A program made the translations under genes and the position numbers. Under the pieces are notes generated by a model that worked only from the letters and a program-made list of their open reading frames with translations, searched no databases and was not told the DNA's origin. A DNA stretch of 64,000 bases from Kineosporia babensis (GTDB lineage Bacteria > Actinomycetota > Actinomycetes > Actinomycetales > Kineosporiaceae), in NCBI RefSeq assembly GCF_021129305.1, contig NZ_JAJOMB010000028.1, positions 1-64,000 on the forward strand, in the 5' to 3' direction. This document shows positions 54,744 to 62,437 of the stretch, one piece after another. Position 1 is the first letter of the stretch; each line of letters opens with the position of its first letter.

Positions 54744-55445
54744 ATGTCCGGCGACCAAGGGGCCTTCGCCGGGGTGGTGCCGATCGACCGGAGCAACCTC
54801 ACGCTGGCCGACCAGGTGGAGGCCCGGCTGCGCGAGCAGATCGTGCAGGGGCACCTGCCGCCCGGGTCCCGGCTGAGCGAGGGCGAGATCGCCCAGTCGC
54901 TCGGTACCAGCCGGGGCCCGGTGCGGGAGGCGCTGCGGCGGCTTTCGCACCACGGCCTGGTGACCCAGGAACCGCACCGCGGCGCCTTCGTCCGCTCGCT
55001 CGACCTGGCCGAGGTGCGTGAGCTTTTCGAGGTCCGGATCGCCCTGGAGAGCGAGGCGGCCACGCTGGCCGCCGCGCGCCTGGAGCGCTCCGGCGCCGAG
55101 CAGCTGCTGCAGCTGCAGGAGCAGGCCGACCGGGAGGTCGGCGAGCAGCAGCCGAGCCCGGTGTTCGACCGGCACGACCTGCACGTGCTGATCGTCCAGC
55201 TGGCCGGCAACCAACGGCTCGCCCAGGCGGTGAGCCAGATCAACGTGGAGCTGCGGCTGGCCCGTTCCCGCTCCGGCGCGACCGGCCTGCGGGCCCGGCA
55301 CGCCACCGCGGAGCACCGCCGGCTGATCGAGCACCTGGCCGCCGGGGACAGCGCCGGCGCGGCCCTGGCGATGCGTGAGCACCTCACCGCGTCCCTGCAG
55401 AACACGATCGCGCTCCTCTACCGCGGCAATGCCCAGGAGACCTGA
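54744..55445 (+). CDS. GntR-family regulator, FCD subfamily (catabolic island regulator 2)
   Basis: A 233-residue regulator: wHTH about 22-88 (IAQSLGTSRGPVREALRRL) and FCD domain (DRHDLHVLIVQLAGN, EHRRLIEHL, REHLTAS). It is embedded in the operon, one base after the aldehyde dehydrogenase stop and immediately before the ene-reductase ATG, with no own ribosome binding site visible. It may sense a different intermediate from regulator 1. Confidence 0.9.
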   Translation: MSGDQGAFAGVVPIDRSNLTLADQVEARLREQIVQGHLPPGSRLSEGEIAQSLGTSRGPVREALRRLSHHGLVTQEPHRGAFVRSLDLAEVRELFEVRIALESEAATLAAARLERSGAEQLLQLQEQADREVGEQQPSPVFDRHDLHVLIVQLAGNQRLAQAVSQINVELRLARSRSGATGLRARHATAEHRRLIEHLAAGDSAGAALAMREHLTASLQNTIALLYRGNAQET

Positions 55446-56537
55446 ATGAGCAGAACTATTTTCGAGCCGTGGCCGCTCGGCCGGATCACCCTGGCCAACC
55501 GGGTGGTGATGGCCCCGATGACCCGCAACCGGGCCGACGTGGCCGGGGTCCTGCCCGCCTCCGCGATCACCTACTACGAGCAGCGGGCCGGAGCCGGGCT
55601 GATCGTCAGCGAGGCCACCCAGCCCAGCGCGGCCGGGCAGGGCTACCCGGGCACGCCCGGGATTCACGACGACGCGCAGCAGGCGGTCTGGGCCAAGGTC
55701 GCCGAGGCCGTGCACGCCCAGGGCGGGCGGATCTTCTGCCAGCTGATGCACACCGGCCGGATCGGGCACGAGAGCCTGTTGCCGCCGGGCGGCCAGGTGG
55801 TCGGCCCGAGCGCGATCCGCGCCGACCTCGAGGTGGCGACCGCCGACGGGCAGATGGTTCCGTGCCCGATGCCGGTCGAGATGACCACTGCGGTGATCAA
55901 GCAGACCATCCAGGACTTCGCAGACGCCGCGGAACGGGCCGTCGCCGCCGGGATGGACGGTGTGGAGATCCACGGCGCCAACGGATACCTGCCGCACCAG
56001 TTCCTCTCCCCCGGAACCAACCAGCGCAGCGACGAGTACGGCGGATCCCCCGAGAACCGCGCCCGTTTCGTGGTCGAGCTCGCCACCGCGATCGCCGAGC
56101 GGATCGGCGCCGACCGGGTGGGTCTGCGGATCTCGCCCGGCGGCCAGTTCAACGACATGGCCGACAAGGGCAACGACGACACCTACGTGGCCCTGATCCA
56201 GGCGCTCGCCCCGCTGAAGCTGGTCTACCTGCACACCCTGCGCCGCCGTTCCTCGGCTCTGCACGAGCACCTGCGCGAGCTGTGGCCGACCACCTACGTG
56301 ATGAACACCGGCTACCTGGGCAGCAGCGAGATGGACGATCTGGAGCCGATTCTCGCCGAGGGCCAGGCCGACCTGGTCAGCGTCGGGCGGCTGTTCATCT
56401 CCAACCCCGACCTGCTGCAGCGCTGGCGCAACGACCACCCGCGGGCCACCTGGGACGAGGACACGTTCTACACCGGTGGCGACAAGGGCTACATCGACTA
56501 CCCCGTTTCGCAGAATTCGAAGGAGAAGCAGCGATGA
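55446..56537 (+). CDS. Old-yellow-enzyme family ene-reductase
   Basis: A 363-residue FMN TIM-barrel enzyme. Hallmarks: MAPMTRNRA near the start, HTGRIGHESLLPPGG, the substrate/flavin motif EIHGANGYLPHQF, and SDEYGGSPENRARF. The family reduces C=C bonds conjugated to carbonyl or nitro groups with NAD(P)H. ATG 55446 directly follows the regulator stop. Its presence implies an alpha,beta-unsaturated carbonyl intermediate. Confidence 0.93.
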   Translation: MSRTIFEPWPLGRITLANRVVMAPMTRNRADVAGVLPASAITYYEQRAGAGLIVSEATQPSAAGQGYPGTPGIHDDAQQAVWAKVAEAVHAQGGRIFCQLMHTGRIGHESLLPPGGQVVGPSAIRADLEVATADGQMVPCPMPVEMTTAVIKQTIQDFADAAERAVAAGMDGVEIHGANGYLPHQFLSPGTNQRSDEYGGSPENRARFVVELATAIAERIGADRVGLRISPGGQFNDMADKGNDDTYVALIQALAPLKLVYLHTLRRRSSALHEHLRELWPTTYVMNTGYLGSSEMDDLEPILAEGQADLVSVGRLFISNPDLLQRWRNDHPRATWDEDTFYTGGDKGYIDYPVSQNSKEKQR

Positions 56538-57271
56538 CCGAACCATTTGAGGGCCGCGTCGTGGTGGTCACCGGGGCCGCCTCCGGGATCGGCACCGCCA
56601 CCGTCGAGGTGTTCCGCCGGCAGGGCGCCACCGTGGTCGGCTGGGACATCGCCGGCACCCCCGAGGCCGGCCCGGTCGACCTCACCGACCCGGCCGCCGT
56701 GAAGGCCGCCGCGGCCCGGGTCAAGGAGCAGCACGGACGGGTTGACGCGCTGGTCAACTGCGCCGGGGTGATCACCGAGAACATCCAGGCCGACCAGGTC
56801 GACCCGGCCGACTTCCAGAAGTGCTTCAGCGTCAACGTGGTCGGCACCCTGAACGCCAGCCAGGCGCTGTACCCGGCGCTGGCCGAGGGCAAGGGCGCAA
56901 TCGTGAACGTGGCCTCGCAGGCCGCCCTGGTCTGCCTGCCCAGCCAGTCGGCCTACTCCGCGTCCAAGGGCGCGGTGGCCGCGCTGACCCGCTCGCTGGC
57001 GATCGACTGGGCCTCGGCCGGGGTCCGGGTCAACGCCGTGTGCCCGGGCTTCACCCTGACCCCGATGGCCAAGCAGCAGATGACCCCGGAGCTGGACGCC
57101 GCGGTCTCCCGCCGGGTGCCGCTGGGCCGGATGTTCGAGCCGGACGAGATCGGCAACGTGATCGCCTTCCTGGCCTCGCCCGGTGCCTCCGCGGTGACCG
57201 GCGTGGTGATGGCGGTCGACGGTGGCTGGACCGCCGGTGAGCCCGCGCTGCCGATGGGAGGCGAGAAGTGA
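56534..57271 (+). CDS. Short-chain dehydrogenase/reductase 1
   Basis: A 245-residue classical SDR: nucleotide motif TGAASGIGTA, NCAGVI, catalytic Ser in NVASQAAL, and YSASK. AGGAG lies about 9 bases before ATG 56534, which overlaps the ene-reductase stop. It interconverts a hydroxyl and ketone; the substrate is unknown. Confidence 0.92.
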   Translation: MTEPFEGRVVVVTGAASGIGTATVEVFRRQGATVVGWDIAGTPEAGPVDLTDPAAVKAAAARVKEQHGRVDALVNCAGVITENIQADQVDPADFQKCFSVNVVGTLNASQALYPALAEGKGAIVNVASQAALVCLPSQSAYSASKGAVAALTRSLAIDWASAGVRVNAVCPGFTLTPMAKQQMTPELDAAVSRRVPLGRMFEPDEIGNVIAFLASPGASAVTGVVMAVDGGWTAGEPALPMGGEK

Positions 57272-58014
57272 CCGTCGCCTACGTGACCGGCGCCAGTTCC
57301 GGCATCGGTAAGGGCGCCGCGGTGCGCCTGGCCCAGGACGGCGCGAAGGTGGTGCTGCTCGGCCGTAACGAGAAGCGGCTGGCCGAGGCCGTGGCCGAGT
57401 GCGGGCCGCAGGCCGCCTACGCCGCGTTCGACGCTGCCGACCCGGCCGAGGTGAACAGCCACCTGCCGGCGCTGATCGAGCAGCACGGCAACCCGGACGT
57501 GGTGGTGCACGCCGCCGGGATCACCGTGGTGGGTGCGCTGGACCAGCTCACCCCGCAGGAGTGGCACCAGCAGATGGACGCCAACCTGAACAGCATCTAC
57601 TACCTGAACAAGCACCTGTGGCCGGCGATGGCGCTCAACGGTGGATCGATCGTCCTGGTCGCCTCCACCGCCTCGTTCGCCGCCTTCCCGCAGGACGCGG
57701 CCTACGTCGCCTCCAAGGGCGCGGTGCTGGCGCTGACCAAGGCGATGGCCCTGGACGGTGCGGCGCAGGGGATCCGGGTGAACGCGGTCTGCCCGGGCTT
57801 CATCCTGACGCCCAACCTTCAGGGGTATTTCGACGCCCAGGCCGATCCGGCGGCGGCAGCCGGAGGTGCGGCCGCCGCGGCACCTCTGAACCGGATGGGC
57901 ACGCCCGAGGACGTGGCCGGGGCGGTGGCGTTCTTCGCCTCGCCCGACTCGTCCTTCGTCACCGGCACCTCGATCCTGGTCGACGGCGGGCTGATGGCTC
58001 GCGTGCCGGGCTGA
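57268..58014 (+). CDS. Short-chain dehydrogenase/reductase 2
   Basis: A 248-residue classical SDR: TGASSGIGKG, HAAGIT in place of the usual NAG, Ser in VASTASF, and YVASK. An Ala-rich insertion (PAAAAGGAAAAAPL) lies before the final helix. GTG 57268 overlaps the first SDR stop. Two different SDRs in series suggest two oxidation steps or two stereocentres. Confidence 0.92.
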   Translation: MTVAYVTGASSGIGKGAAVRLAQDGAKVVLLGRNEKRLAEAVAECGPQAAYAAFDAADPAEVNSHLPALIEQHGNPDVVVHAAGITVVGALDQLTPQEWHQQMDANLNSIYYLNKHLWPAMALNGGSIVLVASTASFAAFPQDAAYVASKGAVLALTKAMALDGAAQGIRVNAVCPGFILTPNLQGYFDAQADPAAAAGGAAAAAPLNRMGTPEDVAGAVAFFASPDSSFVTGTSILVDGGLMARVPG

Positions 58015-58070
58015 GCCAAGACTGTCGGACCCGGCTGGTAGAAAAGCTTTACGGCAACGCGGGAGGGAAA

Positions 58071-59447
58071 ATGGCAACAGAGAACGATGTTGACGTGGTG
58101 ATCGTCGGTGCGGGCGGCGGTGGGCTGGTGGCCGCTCTCGCGGCGGCCGACCGCGGCGCCTCCGTGGTGGTGCTGGAGAAGCTGAACGAGGCCGGCGGCA
58201 ACACCGGCCTGTCGACCGGCTCGATCCCGGGCGGCGGCTCGGCCCAGCAGAAGGCCGCCGGGGTGAACGACGACCCGGAGCGGATGTTCACCGACCTGAT
58301 GCGCCAGAGCGGCCCGCACGAGGCCGAGCACCTCACCCGCCGGCTGGCCGAGACCTCGGGCGCGCTGGTCGACTGGCTGGTGGACAAGCACCACGTCCGA
58401 CTCAAGCTGATCCTCGACTACAAGCACGTCGGGCACTCGGTCAACCGGCTGCACGCCCCGGCCTCCCGCCGGGGTGGAGACCTGGTCGCCGACCTCCTGG
58501 CCGCCTGCGAGAAGGCCGGTGTCGACGTGATTCTCGGCAACCCGGTGGCCGGGCTGATCGTCGAGGACGGCGTGGTGCGCGGCGTCAAGGTCGAGGGCGA
58601 GCGGATCGAGCCGTACGAACTGCGCGCCGGGGCGGTGATCCTGGCCGCCAACGGCTTCGCGGCCAACCGCGACCTGGTCACCAGGTGGGCGCCGGAACTG
58701 GCCTCGCTGGAGTATTTCGGCGCGCACGGCTCCACCGGCGAGGCGATCGAATGGGGTCTGCAGGTCGGCGGGCACCTGAAAAATGCCGCTGCCTTCCAGG
58801 GCTACGCCGCGGTCGCGTACCCGCACGGCAGCATCCTGTCCTGGACCACGGTCGAGAAGGGCGGCGTGCTGATCGATTCCACCGGGTCCCGGATGGGCGA
58901 CGAGATCGTCGGCTACTCCGGCTTCACCACCGAGGTCACCGGCGGCCAGCAGCCGATCTGGGCGCTGTACGACACCCGGATCCGCGACATCACCCTCCGC
59001 GAGGACGAGTACCGCGAGCTGGTCGAGATGGGCGGCGCCAAGGAGTGCGCCGACGATCAGGAGGTCGCTCAGGTCACCGGAGTTCCGCTCGACGCCCTGC
59101 GCGACACGCTGGAGCAGTACGCCAGCGCCAGCCGGGGAGATCGCCCGGATCAGCACGGCCGCACCGACTTCGGCGCCGAGCCGCTGCGCCCGCCGTACGT
59201 GGTCTCGCGGGTCACGCCCGGCCTGTTCCACACCCAGGGCGGCCTGGATGTCGATACCGAAGGACGCGTGTTGCGCGGCGACGGCTCCGAGGTTCCGGGG
59301 CTGTTCGCGGTGGGTGGCGTCGCGGCCGGTGTCAGTGGCCAGACCGGAGGGCGCGGGTACTCGTCGGGGAACGGCCTGCTCACCGCGGTGGGTCTCGGGC
59401 AACTGGCGGGAGACGCGGCGGCCGACTTCGTGGGTAGCGGAGACTGA
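58071..59447 (+). CDS. FAD-dependent dehydrogenase/reductase (fumarate-reductase / ketosteroid-dehydrogenase type)
   Basis: A 458-residue flavoprotein of the FAD_binding_2 family: VVIVGAGGGGLVAALAAADRG at residues 10-30 (key GAGGGGL), GGNTGLSTGSIPGGG, and the C-terminal FAD loop GGRGYSSGNGLLTAVGLG. Such enzymes introduce or reduce a C=C bond next to a carbonyl or carboxylate. GGGAGGG lies 3-9 bases before ATG 58071. It could act opposite the ene-reductase on the same or a related intermediate. Confidence 0.9.
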   Translation: MATENDVDVVIVGAGGGGLVAALAAADRGASVVVLEKLNEAGGNTGLSTGSIPGGGSAQQKAAGVNDDPERMFTDLMRQSGPHEAEHLTRRLAETSGALVDWLVDKHHVRLKLILDYKHVGHSVNRLHAPASRRGGDLVADLLAACEKAGVDVILGNPVAGLIVEDGVVRGVKVEGERIEPYELRAGAVILAANGFAANRDLVTRWAPELASLEYFGAHGSTGEAIEWGLQVGGHLKNAAAFQGYAAVAYPHGSILSWTTVEKGGVLIDSTGSRMGDEIVGYSGFTTEVTGGQQPIWALYDTRIRDITLREDEYRELVEMGGAKECADDQEVAQVTGVPLDALRDTLEQYASASRGDRPDQHGRTDFGAEPLRPPYVVSRVTPGLFHTQGGLDVDTEGRVLRGDGSEVPGLFAVGGVAAGVSGQTGGRGYSSGNGLLTAVGLGQLAGDAAADFVGSGD

Positions 59448-59451
59448 TCCG

Positions 59452-60816
59452 ATGGTAGACGAAACTGTCTGGCAGGCCTGGCGCTCGGCCCTCATCGAGC
59501 GTCTGGACCGGCTGGCCGGAGGTCTGCCCGACGACGTGCGGCGCAAGGCCTCGCTGGTGCTGGTGGACGATCTGGCCGCGATGGTGGCCGGGCATGAGCA
59601 CAGCGAGGTCGCCGCCTTCACCGGAGCTCTCCGGGGCACGGGAAGCAACGGTGAGGCAACGGTTCTCGACGGCTCGCGGGCCGCCCGGGACCGGGCGGCG
59701 GCGGCCAATGCGGTCGCCGCCGGCTGGGACGAGCTCGACGAGGGCTACCGCCCGGCCACCTGCCACGGCGGGCTCTACGCGATCCCGGCCGCCCTGGCGG
59801 AGGCCGAGGCTAACCAGGCCGGTCTGGACGAGCTGCTCACGGCCGTGGTCGCCGGGTACGAGGTGGCCACCGCCGTGGCCCGGCTGTTCCCGGCACCCCG
59901 GCCGCTGGTGCTGCACCCGCACGCCACGCTCTCGCCGATCGGCGCCGCCGCAGCCGTGGCCTGGCTGCGCACCCGTTCCGGATCCGGCGTACTCGCCGCT
60001 GCCGACGTTGCCGCCACCACCTCGATGTCCGGCCCGTTCCGCCACGCCACCGCCGGTGCTCAGGTACGTAACCTCTGGGCCGCCTCCGGGGCCATGTCCG
60101 GGTTCCTCGCCGTCGACGCCACCCACGCCGGGCTCACCGCCGACGAGTCCACCCTGCTCGACGTGTTCGCCAACGGCTACGACTACCCGCTCAACGAGGC
60201 CGAACTCACCGCCCGGCCGGAGCAGTTCGCGATCCTTGACGGCTACCACAAGCTCTACGCCACCTGCCAGTACGCGCACTCGGCCCTCGAGGCCGCCCGC
60301 GACCTGGCCACCGCCGGCGGCTGGGACGCGTCCCAGATCTCGCAGGTAACCGTGGCCACCCACCCTCTGGCCATGCCGCTCGACTCCACCGCTCCGGCCA
60401 CCGCTCTGGGTGGCAAGTTCTCGCTGCCGCACGTGGTCGCCGCCGTGCTGGCCACCGGCCGGGACGACGCCGAGGTGTTCTCCGGGCGCCGCCTGAACGA
60501 TCCAGCGGTTGCAGCCCTGCGCCCCAAGATCAGCCTGGTGCCCTACGAACCGCTCCCCGAAGCTCCGCACGACCGGCCGGCCCGCGTCGAGGTGTCGTTC
60601 CTGAACGGAACCAGCCGCAGCGCAACCTGTCTGAGCGCGATCGGCGGCCCCGACCGTCCGTTGTCGGAGGCTCAGGTGCTCGCCAAGGCCGGCGACCTGA
60701 CCGCCGAAGCCGCCCCACGTTTCGCTGCCGTGGCCACCGCCCTGGTCGGCGGCGAGCTGGACGCAACCCGCCCCTGGGCGGACGTTCTCCACGATCTGAT
60801 CGCCAAGGAGCACTGA
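59452..60816 (+). CDS. MmgE/PrpD-family protein 1
   Basis: A 454-residue protein of the 2-methylcitrate dehydratase-like fold: DDLAAMVAGHEHSEVAAF, the substrate-loop ANAVAAGWDELDEGYRPATCHGG (key WDELDEG), an all-helical core, and a C-terminal domain with SLPHVVAAVLATGR. Family reactions are dehydration, isomerisation, epimerisation or decarboxylation of tricarboxylate-like acids. The pattern HP at LHPHATLSPIGA replaces the usual HPG in this class. Starts 4 bases after the flavoprotein stop. Confidence 0.87.
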   Translation: MVDETVWQAWRSALIERLDRLAGGLPDDVRRKASLVLVDDLAAMVAGHEHSEVAAFTGALRGTGSNGEATVLDGSRAARDRAAAANAVAAGWDELDEGYRPATCHGGLYAIPAALAEAEANQAGLDELLTAVVAGYEVATAVARLFPAPRPLVLHPHATLSPIGAAAAVAWLRTRSGSGVLAAADVAATTSMSGPFRHATAGAQVRNLWAASGAMSGFLAVDATHAGLTADESTLLDVFANGYDYPLNEAELTARPEQFAILDGYHKLYATCQYAHSALEAARDLATAGGWDASQISQVTVATHPLAMPLDSTAPATALGGKFSLPHVVAAVLATGRDDAEVFSGRRLNDPAVAALRPKISLVPYEPLPEAPHDRPARVEVSFLNGTSRSATCLSAIGGPDRPLSEAQVLAKAGDLTAEAAPRFAAVATALVGGELDATRPWADVLHDLIAKEH

Positions 60817-62181
60817 ATGACCTCGCTGTCCCAGCGGCTCGCCGACGCAGCGGTGAGCGCGGCCGCCGACATCCCCGCCGAGGTCGACCGCTCTGCCCGC
60901 CTGCACCTGCTCGACAGCCTGGCCGTCGGCAGCCTCGGCGCGGCCCGAGGACCGGTGCGAGGCCTGCGCAGCCTGCCGAAGGGCGAGACCGGCAAGGCCA
61001 CCGTGATCGGCTCCTCGGCCAGCGCCAGTGCACCCGAAGCCGCGCTGCTGAACGGCTCTTTCATTCATTCGCTGGAGTACGACGACACCCACGTGGCCTC
61101 GGTCATGCACGGCAGCGCCACCCTCACGCCCGCAGCGCTCGCAGCCGCCGAGACCGCCGAGGTGGGTGGCGCGCGGATGATCGCCGCCTACGCCGTCGGC
61201 TGGGAGGTACTGATCCGGATGGGCCTGGCCAGCCCGGGAACGCTTCAGGCGCAAGGCTTTCAGACCACTTCCGCGGCCGGCCCGTTCGCGGCCGCCCTGG
61301 TCTCGGTCCTGGTGCAGGGCGACACCGAGCACGCCGTCAATGCGCTGGGCATTGCCGGTAGCCAGCCCGGGGGCACGTTCGCGTTCCTGGCCGGCGGCGA
61401 CACGGTCAAGGCGGCCCAGCCGGGGTGGGCCGCTCACAGCGGGCTCTGGGCAGCCGACCTGGCCCGGCACGGCGTGACCGGCCCGAGTGGGGTGCTCGAC
61501 GGCGACTACGGCTTCTACCGTCTGTACGCCGACGACGAGCGGGCTCCGCAACGGCTCGGCGCCGAACTCGACTCCCTCGGTCACACCTGGCACCTGCCCG
61601 ATGCCGCGTTCAAGCTGGTGCCCTGCTGCCACTTCATCCACCCCTACGTCGAGGCCGTCCAGCAGTTGACGGCCCAGGGCCTGACCTGGGAAAACGTGGC
61701 TTCGTGGCGGGTCAGGGTGGCGCCCGGGGCGGCGCCGGTGATCGCCGAGCCGTGGAGCACCCGGCAGTTGCCGGCCAAGGCGCACGACGTGCGGTGGAGC
61801 CTGCCCTACGTGATGGCCGCCCAGTTGGTGGACGGCACGGTGGGCCTGGATCTGTTCGAGGCGCCGATCGGTGGGGCGAGGGCAGACCTGGCTGCCCGAA
61901 TGACCTGCGAACCCTGGGCGGACAGCGGATTTCCGGCTCGTTTCCCGGCCTGGGTGGAGGTCAGCACCACCGACGGCCGGCAGTTACAGGCCGAGGTGAA
62001 CGACGTGCTCGGTGGCGCCGGCCGCCCGGTGCCGGAAGAATCGGTACTCGCCAAGACCCGCACCTGCCTGGCCGAAGCCGGCCTGCCCAGTTCGGCGATC
62101 GAACTCATAGTGACGATGGTGCTCGACGAGAAGGACTTCGACCCGGCCGCCCTGGGGGGCCTGCTGCGTCTGCGGCGCTGA
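60817..62181 (+). CDS. MmgE/PrpD-family protein 2
   Basis: A 454-residue paralogue with the more canonical motifs LLDSLAVGSLGAARG, SFIHSLEYDDTH, and KLVPCCHFIHPYVEAV near the C-terminal domain. The ATG abuts the stop of the first copy (TGAATG). Tandem, equal-length but divergent copies suggest either a heteromer or two successive hydro-lyase/isomerase steps before the ICL-type lyase. Last gene of the operon. Confidence 0.88.
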   Translation: MTSLSQRLADAAVSAAADIPAEVDRSARLHLLDSLAVGSLGAARGPVRGLRSLPKGETGKATVIGSSASASAPEAALLNGSFIHSLEYDDTHVASVMHGSATLTPAALAAAETAEVGGARMIAAYAVGWEVLIRMGLASPGTLQAQGFQTTSAAGPFAAALVSVLVQGDTEHAVNALGIAGSQPGGTFAFLAGGDTVKAAQPGWAAHSGLWAADLARHGVTGPSGVLDGDYGFYRLYADDERAPQRLGAELDSLGHTWHLPDAAFKLVPCCHFIHPYVEAVQQLTAQGLTWENVASWRVRVAPGAAPVIAEPWSTRQLPAKAHDVRWSLPYVMAAQLVDGTVGLDLFEAPIGGARADLAARMTCEPWADSGFPARFPAWVEVSTTDGRQLQAEVNDVLGGAGRPVPEESVLAKTRTCLAEAGLPSSAIELIVTMVLDEKDFDPAALGGLLRLRR

Positions 62182-62437
62182 ATCCGAACCGTCACCGGCA
62201 GGCGACCATCCGTTTCACACAGGTAACACACAGCCACCTCCTAGAACACGATCGGGTCTCCTTGGTCGCTTTTGCGTGGTTATGACACAGTCGTCATCTT
62301 GACACTCCCGTAGCCAGGCATGACTGTTCCGCTTAGCAGAACGACAAGCGTCATGCGCAACAGCAGAAAGCACCTTGGTGCATTTGGAGGAGCCGTCGTC
62401 CCGGGCGGCTCACTGACTGTGAGGGAGGCCGTCGCCG
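62182..62437 (+). other. Leader/promoter region of the BCCT transporter gene
   Basis: 256 bases without a gene. TTGACA at about 62298-62303 is a candidate -35; a small stem GAGCCG/CGGCTC (62390-62395 with 62406-62411) lies shortly before the ribosome binding site GAGGGAGG (62421-62428). No known riboswitch class was recognised, and no terminator was found after the last catabolic gene. Confidence 0.4.

Noticed and set aside
51050-55405. A 1451-codon open frame on the minus strand opposite the permease, dehydrogenase and regulator genes
   Set aside because: It is the antisense shadow of five well-supported plus-strand genes; its translation is His/Arg/Gly/Val-rich with no family motif, as expected at high GC.
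44060-62181. Standard methylcitrate cycle because of ICL-family and MmgE/PrpD genes
   Set aside because: There is no methylcitrate synthase, and the hydantoinase, amidase, ene-reductase and importer are not explained by propionate use.
62182-62437. Riboswitch before the BCCT transporter
   Set aside because: Only short stems were found and no consensus core of a known class could be matched by eye.
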